NCBI GenBank assembly: GCA_947579665.1
Contig: OX388349.1
Location: forward strand, 17,578,459-17,642,458
Length of the DNA: 64,000 nucleotides
Source: Sympetrum striolatum
Taxonomy: Eukaryota; Arthropoda; Insecta; Odonata; Libellulidae
Direction: 5' to 3'
Below the pieces are notes generated by a model. The model was not told the DNA's origin. It saw nothing but the letters and a program-made list of their open reading frames with translations, and did not search any database. Made by a program: the position numbers and the translations under genes. This document shows positions 49,049 to 61,021 of this stretch, piece by piece (the first letter of the stretch is position 1; the number at the start of each line of letters is the position of its first letter).

Positions 49049-49470
49049 AGAACTACATTTAGGTACCAGGCCAGATGGTAGTCATTCCTGTGGGGAAGGG
49101 AAAAATAAAGTAATCTGCTCGGTATTCACCCTAGTCGAGAGGAAAACCCCCCAAAATCTTCCCGAAGGCAGTTCGTATTGCACATAATTACAACATGTAC
49201 AAAGCCATATCAAGATTTACAGCAATCATTACAATAAAATCACGAAACCCTTTTAATTGCATTGATGAATACATTGTAAGAAGGGGGAAAAGGTTCTGAA
49301 ACTTCTCCTGGTAAAATGTTCCATTCTGCTATTTTCCGATTAAGAAATGAATACTTGCAAACATCTGTTTTCTGTTTAATAGTAGTGACTTTATGATTGT
49401 ACCCGTTTTTCCCGAAGCAACCTTTATTCCAAAGTCTATTTTTTATTTCTTTCAACGAAGTACTGAGTCT
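49046..49470 (-). pseudogene. CR1-type LINE 3' fragment
   Basis: A 71-codon minus frame (49455-49240) reads KVTTIKQKTDVCKYSFLNRK, then IAEWNILPGEVSEP. This is the R.T....YSF..R....WN.LP signature closing ORF2 of CR1-like LINEs. A 3' UTR continues to a TAAGAATAAATAAATAAATA tail near 49045. The plus-strand LINE at 50085 carries the same signature. 5'-truncated and inactive. Confidence 0.8.
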
Positions 49471-49689
49471 ATTTTTTAATTCTGTCCATTAATATTTTTT
49501 ATATTTCCTAACCTTTTTACTTGACGTCTATATTCTAATTTTTCCCAACCGATTCTTCAATCATTGCAATTACACTATCCGTCCTCCCATATAAGTGTCC
49601 TTTAAGTTCATTTGGATTCCTATCTTCGCGCTAAGTGTAGTACCTTAGATAATATTTAAATTTCATGATTTATGAATTACACAATTTAC

Positions 49690-49953
49690 ATAAATACGCT
49701 AAAGTACCCTAACTTTCCAGTCCGTGGATCCCTTGAAAGAGGAAAAAAAAACTCAGGGACATCTTTGTCAGTTTTGGCATGAACCAAAAAAAAATAGTTT
49801 AAGACATTCCGCACATAAAAATGAATTTCCTTAGCAAAATTATAAAGTGGATTAAAAAAATTTGGGTATCCTCTATTTTTTGCTAAAGCGTCTGCGGATC
49901 CCCAAAAATATTGTCGCGGACCCTCAAGGGGGACCACCCTATGAAAACCACTG
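49690..49953 (-). mobile_element. hAT-like element end
   Basis: Read on the minus strand from 49953 the sequence starts CAGTGGTTTTCATAGGGTGG and continues with CCCTTGAGGGTCCGCGACAA and TTTTTGGGGATCCGC. The CAGTGGTTNTC start followed by GGTCCGCG is a common opening of non-autonomous hAT elements. The opposite end was not found. The 83-codon minus frame over it has no transposase motifs. Confidence 0.55.
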
Positions 49954-50084
49954 AATTAAAGCATATGTTAACAATTGCACGCGTCATATAATGGTTTTAT
50001 TGTACCTCATTTCTTTATTATTACAGGTTTTACAGATTAGAAAAAACAAATAATTTTGCGAGCGGCGATCATGATGGGAAGTTA

Positions 50085-50540
50085 AAATTGGGAAAACAAA
50101 GGACAAATGCGGCTAAATACTCATTTCTTAATAGGGGAGTAAGGGAATGGAACATGTTACCTGAAGAGGCCTTCAAGCCCTTACCTAAAACAATTTAAGA
50201 TTTTGAACTTAGATGTTTTAGAATATTATAAAAATTTTTTGAAAGGGGGTTTGGAATATTGTTGTTAAGATATTGTTAAATTGGTAGTGAGTTTGTTATT
50301 AAAAACTTGGCCTTATCCTGATGTCATTAAGCAATTTTGAATGTAATAATATAAGTGTAAAATGATTTTTCAATGAATGATTGTTGGATATTATTTAGTA
50401 TGTAATGATTTCTGGTTATTATGTCAGACGAAATGTAATGAGGTACAGTTATGTATGGAATTGCATTGACGTTGCCACCGGACCGCTGTGCAATTGCTAC
50501 GTATGCATATAATAATGCTTATAGTAATAATAATCATATA
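50085..50540 (+). pseudogene. CR1-type LINE 3' fragment
   Basis: Codons from 50085 to the stop at 50198 read KLGKQRTNAAKYSFLNRGVR, then EWNMLPEEAFKPLPKTI. This is the R.RTN..KYSF..R.VREWN.LP ending of ORF2 in CR1-like LINEs. A 3' UTR with repeated TAATAATA-like triplets follows to about 50540. 5'-truncated; no upstream reverse transcriptase is visible. Confidence 0.8.
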
Positions 50541-50607
50541 CGTATATACATTCTCTCCTAAATAGCTTTTCATTTTCCATTCTTTTATCTTCTTCAGGTA
50601 TTAGATA

Positions 50608-50715
50608 AAGATCTGATAGAAAGATAGTTGTCAGTATATTTGTATCCGTTTAAGTTTATTCCTATCTTCGCGCTGAGTTTATTCCTCGGAAATAAATATG
50701 TATGTATTTATCCAG
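50608..50715 (+). mobile_element. LINE-like 3' terminal fragment, copy 2
   Basis: GTTGTCAGTATATTTGTATC, TTCCTATCTTCGCGCTGAGT and GGAAATAAATATGTATGTAT repeat the series seen at 48935-49048, including the AATAAATA-type tail. It may be the 3' end of the same family as its neighbour or of the LINE just upstream. Confidence 0.6.
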
Positions 50716-52677
50716 AGGGAAGATTGTTTCCATGTGTTTCGTGCGACCCCTTCACCATCTCATCTCTCTCCACTAATATATATCTTTCCCCCAAGCGCTC
50801 TCCTTCTTTCATTCGAATTCGCCTCATCACAACTCACAGCTCTCATCTCTTCTTCTTCACATTTTTATCCTCATTAAGCGAGTCATTGCTTCCCCCCTTT
50901 GTATCTCTCTTCATTCTCTTCCCCTCCACTTAACAGTCTGGCGCCGATACATCGCTCCTTAAAGATGCCGTTTTCAGCTGGAGTCCTCCGCGGATTCGAG
51001 CGAATTTTCAAGCGAAGGGAAAATCTCTTCGAAGAGATTTTTCCTCCGTGCATCGGAAGTAATTGGTTTAGCCCCTGAGTTCTTTTGAGCATAAATCTTT
51101 TTACTGCATATTTGGTAAATATCCAGGAATAGCGGAAGTACGCGATGATTTTCTTTGAGAGTAAGCTTGCTATGTTGGCATCAAAGTCACTGGCGTAGCA
51201 AGGGAAAAAATTCTAGGTGGAGAGTAATTAAAAATTGTTTCCAAGATCACTGCACTTTAGATAGAGATTATTAAAAAAATATGATAATAATACGTATGAA
51301 GACATGAGCTTGCCCATTGAATAGTTGGCACTCCTTATTAGCTTTTGAGAATTTTTAAAGATAAAAATGATTTTTGTGCCTCTGAGGGAAGTATCAGCAA
51401 GATGCATAATAAGAATACATTATTTAATTCATATTTGATACTCATTATGCGATAATGCTTTTGTTATCATATACTCCAAACTAGCTAATGGCATGTCGCT
51501 AAGAAATAAATAATAAATAAGTTATGGACGATTAACAAGGCTAAGGATCAAGTCGAGGTTTCCTAATTTCAATTTAACGAGGAAGACGAGAGACTAGTTC
51601 TTATAAACAAGCTCAATAATTTTTTATTCTGAGAATCTCCATCATGACTAGTTAGAAAATTTCTCAAGTGTAAGTTTCTTGTGCAGTATTGTAGATATTT
51701 TTCCAATAATATGCGTTCGAAAGAACTATTTCATGGAAATAATTGATTGTTAAATTCTCAGAACTAAAGCATGCGCGTACGGCTATGCATAGATGAATCA
51801 ATAATCATAATTTGAGTAATTATTAAAAACCCGTATTCTTTGGCTTGCCATTTTATTTTAATGAGTCTCGACAAAATCGATTCTGAAGTAAATAATCTGA
51901 TATTATTTCCGTGAATGGTTCCGCGGAAAAAGATTGAAGTTATCCCAACAATATTTCTCGATATCTTGCCACGGTTCAATAGATTTAGAGTACAAATGAA
52001 TACGAACTGCTCGTTACTCGAGTATTCATTTTCCAATTTATTCTCGCAGCAGGCGAGACGATAATGAGCGCAGCTTCAAAATTCTCGTTCGTAGTGAAGG
52101 AGACTAAAAATACAACTCTGTACGCAATATCGATCGCTTTCCCCGCGATTTCGTATCTCGGGGAACAATCGCTGATTACGACCTGAAACAATGGCTCCTC
52201 ATTCCTTCGTTTGCAAAACTTGATTCAGCGGAATATTCCCAGCTGGAGCACATCAAATTGGACAAGTGATATGCTCAAAAAGAACCGTTGCAAAAAATCT
52301 AGTTACACGTTCCGAATCGTGGGGCTCACAATATTAAAATTTCAAACAGAGTAGTAGTACCTCTGAGGGCACGTGGATTAAAATTCTAAGTTCAACTTTG
52401 ATGTGGGAAAGATGATTACAATTACACGATGAAGAAATTTGATTAAGGAAAGACCGTTTTGAAACAGAAGGAGGAAATATTTCCAGTGGATTCAAAGAGA
52501 TTTTTGAGATTAAAAGTCAAGGCACGAGTACAATAAAAATGAAACTATTTAGAAGTCCTCATATCATGAACAAGTAGAATTAAAGTCGAATTAACCTAGC
52601 CCGACTGGTTTCTGCATTCTAATGTATTTTTTAGTAACATAGAATCATAAGATTGGACATCATGTGTAAAGAAAGAA
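50716..52677. other. Non-coding stretch
   Basis: Pyrimidine-rich at 50740-50940, then mixed. Frames reach 90 codons (52036-51764, minus) without a recognisable domain. No repeat ends were recognised. Confidence 0.4.
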
Positions 52678-52738
52678 AATTTGGAATAACAGCATGGCTG
52701 TTAATGAATTGGAGATTTAAATTAGCGGTCTTTGGAGA
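52678..52738 (+). repeat. Dispersed repeat DR-A, partial copy 6
   Basis: ATTTGGAATAACAGCATGGC, TGTTAATGAATTGGAGATTT and TTAGCGGTCTTTGGAG follow the first half of DR-A, then similarity fades. It is a truncated or older copy. Confidence 0.5.
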
Positions 52739-55149
52739 TTTTAAACTAATATAATGAATATTATGTATTTAAACGATGAAATTAAATTTAATATGATTTG
52801 AATTTGTAGGATATCATCGATTTTTATAATTGAATACAAGATTCAAGTTTAAGGAAAGTAAAACTATTTATATGTTTCTATACTATATATATATGATAAG
52901 CAAGTAGAAAAATGTAGGATTATCCTAATGCAATTCATTTAAAAATTCTATTTACTTTTTATTGTAACGTAGCATCATATTAAATCTCACGTGTCCGGGC
53001 TCAACTTTGTTTTCTTGGCATCGTATTAAAAAATCAACATGCACTAGATTGAAGAGCATGCATATGAATGATCAAATTGGATATATGATGATTTATTCAA
53101 TTAAATATCATGTAGACACAAACCCTTAAATGAAATAAACGCAGGAAAACAGAAGAAAAATTTGGACAATAGAAGAAAGCTGTTTTAAAAACTTTATGCT
53201 GCTCAGTCGTCGTTCACGAAAAGATCGAGAGAACAAATAGTGCATTATTTCTCTGGTAATTATCATGGAATTGAATGAAGAGAGCTTCGGCAGAGAATAG
53301 AATAACGACTGCTTCAAAAAACGTTTTTGTTACAACAGCAACTGCGCAGAAAGTAGAACAATAGAAGTACTCGAAGTGGGCGTTTTAAGAAAGAACAAGA
53401 TGAGGTCTCTGGAAATGCATGTATAAATCACAGAAGAGAAGTTGTGCAGGATTACTAAACGAGCCCTGAAATTAAGTGGGGGCTTAATGCTGTAGTTTTC
53501 CTTCAGCTTAACTATGATTTTCTTTAGTCTGTTAGCGACGCCATAGGGCTTTACATACGTTACTGCATGGCCATAAGATAAACTTGTGAATATAAAACTC
53601 GAAATATTGAGGTTTACATTTTATAATTATACATTTATTATTATTACATTTTATTATACATTCTATTAAATGAATACATTTTACAATATTGTATATACAT
53701 TATGATTAACCTTCTGACAAAAAATATAACTTCAGCTTTATAGTCAACAACTTATATGATAAACAGATTGCATATAGAATTATATAAATTACACGATAGT
53801 TAAATACAATTTAAGAAGGAAAAATTAACATTGTATGTCCTGCTAAGCCTAAAATGGCTTGTCAGCAGATGCATTTTAAACAAAGAAGTAATAATTAACA
53901 AAGATATTAAAATCATACATGTCAACACAATTTAATATTAATTTATTTTATTTTATTTTATTTATCATTCTTTGAATGACACATTTATCATCTATATTCA
54001 CATAATATTAATATTCAAATATTTTACAAGGTTAAATATAATAATAATATTAATAAGATCAATTATTATTTTCTCTGGGAAATTCCTATAGAGCAGCGTA
54101 AATTAAATAAAGAATTGAAAAGATTCCTCGGAAAACATGACACCAGACAAAAATAAATACTTAACAAAATACAGATCCAATACAGAGATGTAAAAATTGC
54201 GGAACAAAATAGAGATCGATACAATAAGAATACAGCAAAAAAGAGTGATGTTAATTAGATATGGAACTGGTAAAAAATAAAATTCAAAAAAGTCCATATT
54301 GTAGTTAAGAGATAGTTGAAATGCCTATTTCTAAATGATAGGTCTGAACTTAGGTTATTATGAATTTTAGAGAGGATCTCAGAAATATCATAGGTCATCA
54401 TTATCCACTTTAGAATGATATTCTTTTTCATGTTTGTTACTCGCCCAATATTAGGGTCGAAGTGAAACCATTTCTTCATTCATACACAGCTTTCATCCCA
54501 TTCCCTTTCAGATTTAGCCAGCTAAAAGCCTCATTTATATTCCGGCGCACTTTTTTAACCTTACAAACCTTCCTGCTCAGAAGATATCCAAGCATATTTC
54601 CCTACATCCCCATTCATTTCTCAAACCGCATTCCTTTTCCGACTTAAACATCTTATCCATCATATTCAACCAACTTATTCTTCATCCTCTTCCTTTTAGC
54701 TCCTTCCCGGTGCGCATCGCCTCAGTTACCCAGTCCTAATATATCATCTAAATGTGTCCAAAACTATGTATTTATTCTTTTACACTTCTCATTGAGCCTT
54801 TCTTCGTATCCAGGTTCATTCATTACCGATACTTAATTCCAGATGTTTCTTACGCATAATCTTCCCAAATACGCCCCTCTCCGAAGCTTTTGGTAGTTAA
54901 TGGTTCAGAAGTTGTGATTCCAACCCGCATTCGGGCTTTGGCATTCGCATTATTTGTTTGCAGACGCTCTTTAAATCACTACAGTGGAATTAACATTCTC
55001 ACGCTTCCCATACTTAATAATGATAGACCTTTATTTCCTCACCGTGAAAAAAATTATCAAATACATACAAGTACGGTCACTAAAAGGAAACTTCTCTAAA
55101 GAAGTGGTAAACTTTATCAAGTAAAATTGTTATAAACCTAAAGAGAACA
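52739..55149. other. Long AT-rich non-coding stretch
   Basis: Contains a (TTTTA)n tract at about 53941-53963 and AT-rich low-complexity DNA near 53630-53700. No gene or transposon domain is visible. Short frames near 54462-55099 look like chance. Confidence 0.4.
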
Positions 55150-55560
55150 ATAGTAAAACCATTGGTATGGAGTATGTTTCTATATGGTTGTGAAACTCGG
55201 ATCCTCCTTAATGGCAACAGAGTAGAAGCTTTCGAGATGAGTTATGGAGGAGGATGTTGAAAATGATTTGGACGGACAAGGTCAGTGACGAAGAGTTTCT
55301 CAGAAGAGTAGAAGAGGAAAGAATATTGGTTAAAAGAATCAGATAAATAAAATGAAACTGGATCGGACATACATTAGGAAGTACGTGCTCGATGAAATAT
55401 CTGTTAGAAGTAACAGTGGAAAATAGAGTACAAAGAGGAAGTAGAAGAGTTAAGATGATAGAGATTCTGAAGCAAAGAAAAGATTTTGCAGAAACTAAGT
55501 GAAAGGCAGAGGATATAAATGTCTGGACAGTTGATATCTAGGAACTGTGGAAGTACTATA
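55150..55560 (+). pseudogene. LINE ORF2 C-terminal fragment
   Basis: The plus strand reads FLYGCETRILLNGNRVEAFE (from about 55178), frameshifts near 55240, then WRRMLKMIWTDKVSDEEFLR and RVEEERILVKRI, and later NWIGHTLG and VQRGSRRVKMIE. These are the YGCETW, EAFEMW..RRMLKI.W.D.V.NEE and W.GH..R blocks typical of ORF2 C-termini annotated in insects as endonuclease-reverse transcriptase. Three or more stops and at least one frameshift make it dead. Confidence 0.85.
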
Positions 55561-55649
55561 CTAATTATGATGATAGATTTACCCTTTATTGGTGAGGTTA
55601 GACCCATATTGGCCTCTCTTTTACTTAGCCTATGTCGATAGAATATGTA

Positions 55650-55724
55650 CAGCTATGTGCAAAAAAACTTAAATCCTTAATATTATATAGCCGCGGGACT
55701 TTAAAGTTTTTTTGCACATATCTG
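55650..55724. mobile_element. 75-bp Tc1/mariner-type MITE with TA duplications
   Basis: CAGCTATGTGCAAAAAAACT at 55650 and its near-complement ending at 55724 are inverted repeats, flanked by TA at 55648-55649 and 55725-55726. The CAG..TGTGCAAAA start is of the Tc1-like type. With only about 30 bp between the arms it is a minimal non-autonomous element. Confidence 0.8.
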
Positions 55725-55909
55725 TACATTACATATAAAAGCAGAAAAAAAGATTATACCGTGGGGCAAATCTTTATAACTGAAGGTTGACAAAGCAAAA
55801 ACCCACATTATAACACCCGCAAAGAATGAAGAAAACCCATGAAAACAAAGTAAAAATATAATAATGCAGTAAATTTTACAGTTAAAGTTCAAATGTATAG
55901 AAAAGAGTT

Positions 55910-56050
55910 AAAGATACTTTGCATATAAGGGACCCAGGAAAAATCTCAAGGAAAAAGGAACTCGAAGAAAGTCTTACGGGGCCGGGAATCGAACCCGGGA
56001 TCTTCCTCTATCTGGGAGGCTGCCTTAACCATCTACGCCACCCGGCCCGA
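55910..56050 (-). mobile_element. tRNA-derived SINE
   Basis: From 56048 the minus strand reads GGGCCGGGTGGCGTAGATGG (A-box within it), GTTAAGGCAGCC and a B-box GGTTCGATTCC (55995-55985) in a perfect CCGGG/CCCGG T-arm. The bases after the T-arm do not fold back on the 5' end, so it is not a tRNA gene. A 65-codon antisense frame with GPGIEPGIFLYLGG is the translation product such SINEs often leave in gene predictions. Confidence 0.8.
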
Positions 56051-57460
56051 ACAAGCCGTTTTATGTTGTTCATGTTGGGATTGGGATTTTCAAATGAAAA
56101 ATTTAAAATTAAATAAATGTCATTGTAACAAAAAATAATTATAATTAACTATAGGAAAAAAATAATTCACACTAATATATTTTAAACCAAACTGATGATA
56201 ATAAACTAACAGCATATCCCCTATTAGCGGTAGTGATATCAATCAACAAAAGGCATTCATGGAATAATCTGTTGTGACGGTCACTTTTAACCCCCTTCAT
56301 GTAGAATCAACTTTAACCCGTATTATAAATCTGTATATTAGCGACAAATCTGACGGAAAGTTAAGTTTTTCGGTCTTATCGCTCGATTTATTTATTTGAA
56401 TGAGCATGTTCTTCTTCTCATGTTGATGGCAGTAGTGGATAACCCTAACCGCATCTTACAGCTGAGAAAGGGGAAGCTGGGGATGATGGTAATGGAGAAG
56501 GAATGAGAGAAGAGAGGGTAATGAACCTTGCTTAAATAAAACGAGGCCAAGAGAGGGTTTGGAAGAGAGGGGATTTTGGGGAGAACGTGCGGAAACTCAG
56601 GTTCGCAAATCTTCGGGCCGATATTTGGATATTTGGCTACACTACACTCACCATAAAAAGCGTTAGATATGAAAAGATTCCATTTACCCTAACTCAGAAA
56701 TTTTGATTGATACGTGGCAATGAATATGTAAGCTCTAATCTAATTCTATTTTTTGTAATTGTGTTTGTAACATTAATTGTAATTGAAATTGAATTACTTC
56801 TACTAGAAAAGTTCTGTATGTTTTAATTTCAATATATATAGTTTATGCGTTGAAATTGCAATTGATACGTTCCATTGAATATGTCGGCGTTACTCTAATT
56901 CCGAATATGTTTTCAGTTGCGTGTGAAACTACGATTAATCCAATCCGAAGTAAAATTATTTCTTCTACAACAATGCTTCAGGTTTCAACTTCATAATGGA
57001 TATTATGCGTTTTCTACGCGTTCGCTGACAATTGCCGCCGTAAAGAGTTCTCGGTTAATATTTTACGTGGCTTTGTGTCCGGGTTAATGCCATTTTTTTA
57101 ATATTTCAACAGTGGAAATCACTTATCGCATACAACGGAGAGGAAAACCTCGTCCGCCATTGTCCAACAACATTTCTGTCACCATTTATCACTCGTGCGC
57201 TCAGATTTGGCGAATGCGTCTCATACAATAGTTTCATTTTTTATTAGAAAATGATACCGAATCCCATTTTTCTCTATGAAAGCTGTATAGATCACTTAAA
57301 AGACTTGAATATTAATCATCGTTGCTACCATATTAAATTCTTTACCTCTGTTTTACTCGTCCACTATGCTTTTTATCTATCACAATTGTAATTTGTAAAT
57401 CTTATCGGTTTTTCTTTAGCCTTTAGTTGGGAATTTTTTGACTCTCAACCCAATTTTTCA
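56051..57460. other. Non-coding stretch
   Basis: A purine-rich segment lies at about 56460-56600 and mild GC enrichment near 57000-57200. No gene or repeat is recognised. Confidence 0.4.
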
Positions 57461-57579
57461 ATATTAAAGGATTAAAACACACTTATTATAATTTCCACAG
57501 AATATATTTGAAAACAGGTAGTATTTTTTCAAATATATTCTGTGCAAATTACTAAATATGTTTTACTCCTTTAGTATGG
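57461..57579. mobile_element. Fold-back element, ~119 bp
   Basis: A perfect 19-bp inner stem, CACAGAATATATTTGAAAA (57496-57514) with its complement (57526-57544), surrounds an 11-base loop. Outer arms (AAAGGATTAAAACA and TGTTTTACTCCTTT) pair with several mismatches. It lacks the GTCGAAACC core, so it is grouped with the 16.5-kb fold-back rather than the core-bearing class. Confidence 0.7.
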
Positions 57580-59429
57580 TTCTCTTCCACAGAGTTGAGC
57601 TTGGGCACATCAGATGTGCTTTCTATATTTAATGTATTTGATCAATCTTATTGGCAACTGCATGTTTGTTTTTATTTATCTTTTAATTTTTATATATTAG
57701 ATTTTGCCAGTTGTATTCTTTTATAGCTGTCGTTTGTTTGCGTTGATTTATTTTTTCTATATGCGAGTTAACTGTAGACAATCGTTTTCGTTGAATCGTG
57801 AACCACTGTTCCATATCAACCGTTTCCCATTAACGAAATAATATATATTAAAGGTTATAAGGGGTGGAGAGGAATAATGCTAAACTTCGTGTTAACCGAT
57901 ATTTAGATTAACCTGTATGTACTGTTTGTTGAACAGTGAGGGACTTGAAAGAGGGCATTCCATTCCAAAATGTAAAGTAATTCAGCTTCATTTTGGTACA
58001 GAACATTTCTGAGGCGTACTGTCCGATATCATATAATTAAATAGATATGCAAAAAACCTCTATCTTTTCCCTGGTTTGTAATAACGAAGGGGAAACCTAA
58101 ACTGAAAAAATAAGTCTAGAGGTGGAGTGGTAATGGTTCAGAATTAGAATAGGAATAAAACATAACACAAACATCTTAATTGGGCGGCATTAGAACTAGA
58201 GAGCCCTATTCAACCGTTTTTGATAATATAGGTCAATACAATTTTATTACATTAAAGTTGTAAGAAGGTTTAAAGTGCAATAAATTCAGATTAGTAGCTA
58301 GGTGAAAATAGAACGGAGATTAGGAAGGAAAGGAAACGTATTGAAGGAAAGAAATGACGATATGAAGAATTATAAAATTACAAAAGTTACTTATTAATAG
58401 TAAATATATTTATAGTTGCAGCCACATTATATATTAAAATAGTAGTATTTTTTGTCTGAGTAATTAAGAAAAAGATAATAAGAAGAAAAGATCACACCTA
58501 CCATATAAAGAACTTATCTCTTTTCTATGACGGGACGTTTTAATAAATCGTAGCACAGCCGTAAGAAATACAAAGTTGAGAGTTGAGATGTCAGCATTCT
58601 CTTCAGTTAAACTAACGGAAGTTCTCTTAACATAAGGTCAAAACATTATCATTCCTACGTACGGATCATTTCAAAAGGTTAAGATGCATAGTTTGTTTGA
58701 ATAATGCAAGAATGTTGGAATTTGAAAAAAGGTTAGAGCTTAATGGAAGTTTTGAATGCAACTGAAAAGGAGGATATAAGTTGGGAGGGAATGTTCCTTC
58801 GGCGTTAGCTGCAACGAAGTTTGAGGGTAAAAAGGTGAGATGCGAGACTTGACTGTAGTTTAAGAGGAGTATTTCGGTGGAACCCCTCCTCCCGAACACG
58901 GAGCCAAAGAGAATTCTAGAACGACCCTCTTTCTGCGTATATAGGCTGCAAAACATGTAGACCTTTATTTCGACCGTCAACTAGATGTACACCTAAAATA
59001 ATTTTTATTATTCTTGTACTTTATTTTCGAGGTTATTTATTCTCTTATTTATTAAAAATGCTTAAAAATGTAGCACTATGCCAATTAAAGCTGACGATAA
59101 GTGATGGTAAAATAAATGAGGTCAAGAAATTAAAAAAATCATATTTAATAGAAACTGAAAAAAATAGAAACCGTCAGATAGATCAATCATACAAGTGACA
59201 TAAATAAATCTCTTGCAATCATTTTCAGAGTCGATTTCAGAGAAAGGTAAAAAGGATCAAAGCTTTTATTGGAGGACTAAGAGTTGAAAATTTAAGGTAT
59301 TATGAAAATATTTTAACCGTTATATTATTAATAACCGTTTTATCACTAATAGAAGTTTAATATTCAAAGAGAAGGAATCTGACAGGCCTTTTCGAAAAAA
59401 ACCAGAAAATTGAATACATAGAGTAGGAA
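57580..59429. other. Non-coding stretch
   Basis: A short palindrome, GCACATC-A-GATGTGC, lies at about 57605-57619. A 104-codon minus frame (58980-58666) has no domain I can name. The rest is AT-rich. Confidence 0.35.
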
Positions 59430-59582
59430 TGGGGAATCAACCTTGTTGTTTATATGTTTGACTTTAGCACTTTAAAGCGTGCTACTTACCAAGAGGTTGT
59501 ACTAGAAGAGAAAAAAAAGAGAAAAATAGTGAGTAATATTCCCAGCCAAGTCACTATTTTTCTCTTCTCGTACAACCTAAAT
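59430..59582 (-). mobile_element. Compound SINE fragment with an inverted arm
   Basis: The minus strand shows GGTAAGTAGCACGCTTTAAA (about 59487-59468) and a B-box-like GGTTGATTCCCC near 59435, resembling a tRNA head. The flanking GGTTGTACTAGAAGAG at 59495 and CTCTTCTCGTACAACC to 59578 are inverted copies of the ACTATTTTTC..TTCTCGTACAAC stretch found in the 46.3-kb SINE. It may be a head-to-head pair of SINE pieces or a fold-back derived from them. Confidence 0.5.
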
Positions 59583-61021
59583 CAAAATTGATTAAGTTTT
59601 TAATTATAATTATATTTCAAGATTTCACTGGCTAAACTTTTAATAATAAATTAATTGACATCAATATATTAATTTGATAAATTTAATCTTACAGTGCTTT
59701 ACAAAACAGGGGGCTAGAAAGACCTACTTCTGGAATCCAAAGAAGCCAATTCATTCGCAAGGAATTCGGTTAACACGAAACGTAAATGTCGCTCCTCTAA
59801 ATTTTGTGTAAACCGATATCCACTGTACATCGTATCATGCTCAAGAGGAGAACCCCTGGGTGCTTCCTAATATTTAATCACGAGTTTCTAAGGAAATTAC
59901 ATTTGGGTATGAGTTCCTCAGTACATACCAGATCATGGAATCACCCAAAGGAAAATTACACCTCTCTTCTCTTGGGCAGAGATTAACTGCCGTAGAATTC
60001 CGTTTTATTCCGGTGTCAAATAGGTATAAAACGCAGGGAAAAATGGCCTCAATCATCCTGTCTCCTCTTTCCTCTTTCCCAACGATCGCTGTGCGCCCCT
60101 TTGGTTTATGTTAAATTCACCCAAAGGAGATGTCGGCCCGTATGAATAGTTTATAACAGCATTCATACGAGAAGCGGCGTCAGGTGCGAGGAAATTGCGG
60201 AGACCTCCGCCGAAGCGCTAAGGAATTCGGGAAATTAAGCCGGGATCGAGTTTGCTGCGAAAATCCCGTAATTTTAAGAGAGGCGATGCTCGGATTCTAA
60301 ATATATCTTATACATATCTCCCTAGTAGTCTGGCGAGAAAATCTCGAGCAAACTGTTTCCGCTTTGATCAATATTACCTTTTTATTTCCACGAGCAGTAC
60401 GCTGCAGTCATAAAGGAAAATGTTTTCTCTCTTGCCTTCTTTGAACAAGCTCTTTTCGCCTCAGATATTCATCTTTCATTTACATCGACAACTTTAACAA
60501 ACGATCTCAATCACGCGAACTCGATTCGTCGCAAAATGAAGGTCGGTTATTAAACAGTTGTACGTGCTCGTAGATTGTTGGTCTTAAACTTGGAACTATT
60601 GAAAGATTGAAGCTGGATTGAATTAGGAAAGATTTGCATGAAGTTTTTATACCGTAAAAGAGTCTTTCGTGTTCTGAATGTGAAGAGTAACTCGATTACT
60701 CATTAAGTAACTAGCAACTAGTTAGTAACTATTCTGTCATATGACAGACTGTGTAAAACTAATACGAAGACTAATATGGTCGTTTATGTTTTACCTAACC
60801 ATAGAAACGTCTTCAATGTAATTTGAATACAAGCGAACTTAAATCTTAGTGTCAAAATAGATAAAACTCTAAAGCCATGATAAATTACTGCTTTGGAATT
60901 TTCTCTACTTTAATATTATTCTAAAAGTCATCTATCTTCTTTTACTTTCCTGCATAGATCTTAGTGATCAACATTCGGTAACATCTTTTGAGGCTTATGA
61001 AAGCCTTATTGTAGATAAATA
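59583..61021. other. Non-coding stretch with a GC-rich island and a possible pogo-type end
   Basis: Read on the minus strand from about 59826, TACAGTGGATATCGGTTTAC resembles a pogo/Tigger-type terminal repeat, but its partner was not found. Bases about 60050-60360 are CpG-rich with no ORF. The rest is AT-rich. Confidence 0.35.

Noticed and set aside
50581..50610. Second recursive-splice candidate, CTTCTTCAG/GTATTA
   Set aside because: The acceptor is good but the donor lacks the A-A/G-G positions and looks too weak to use.
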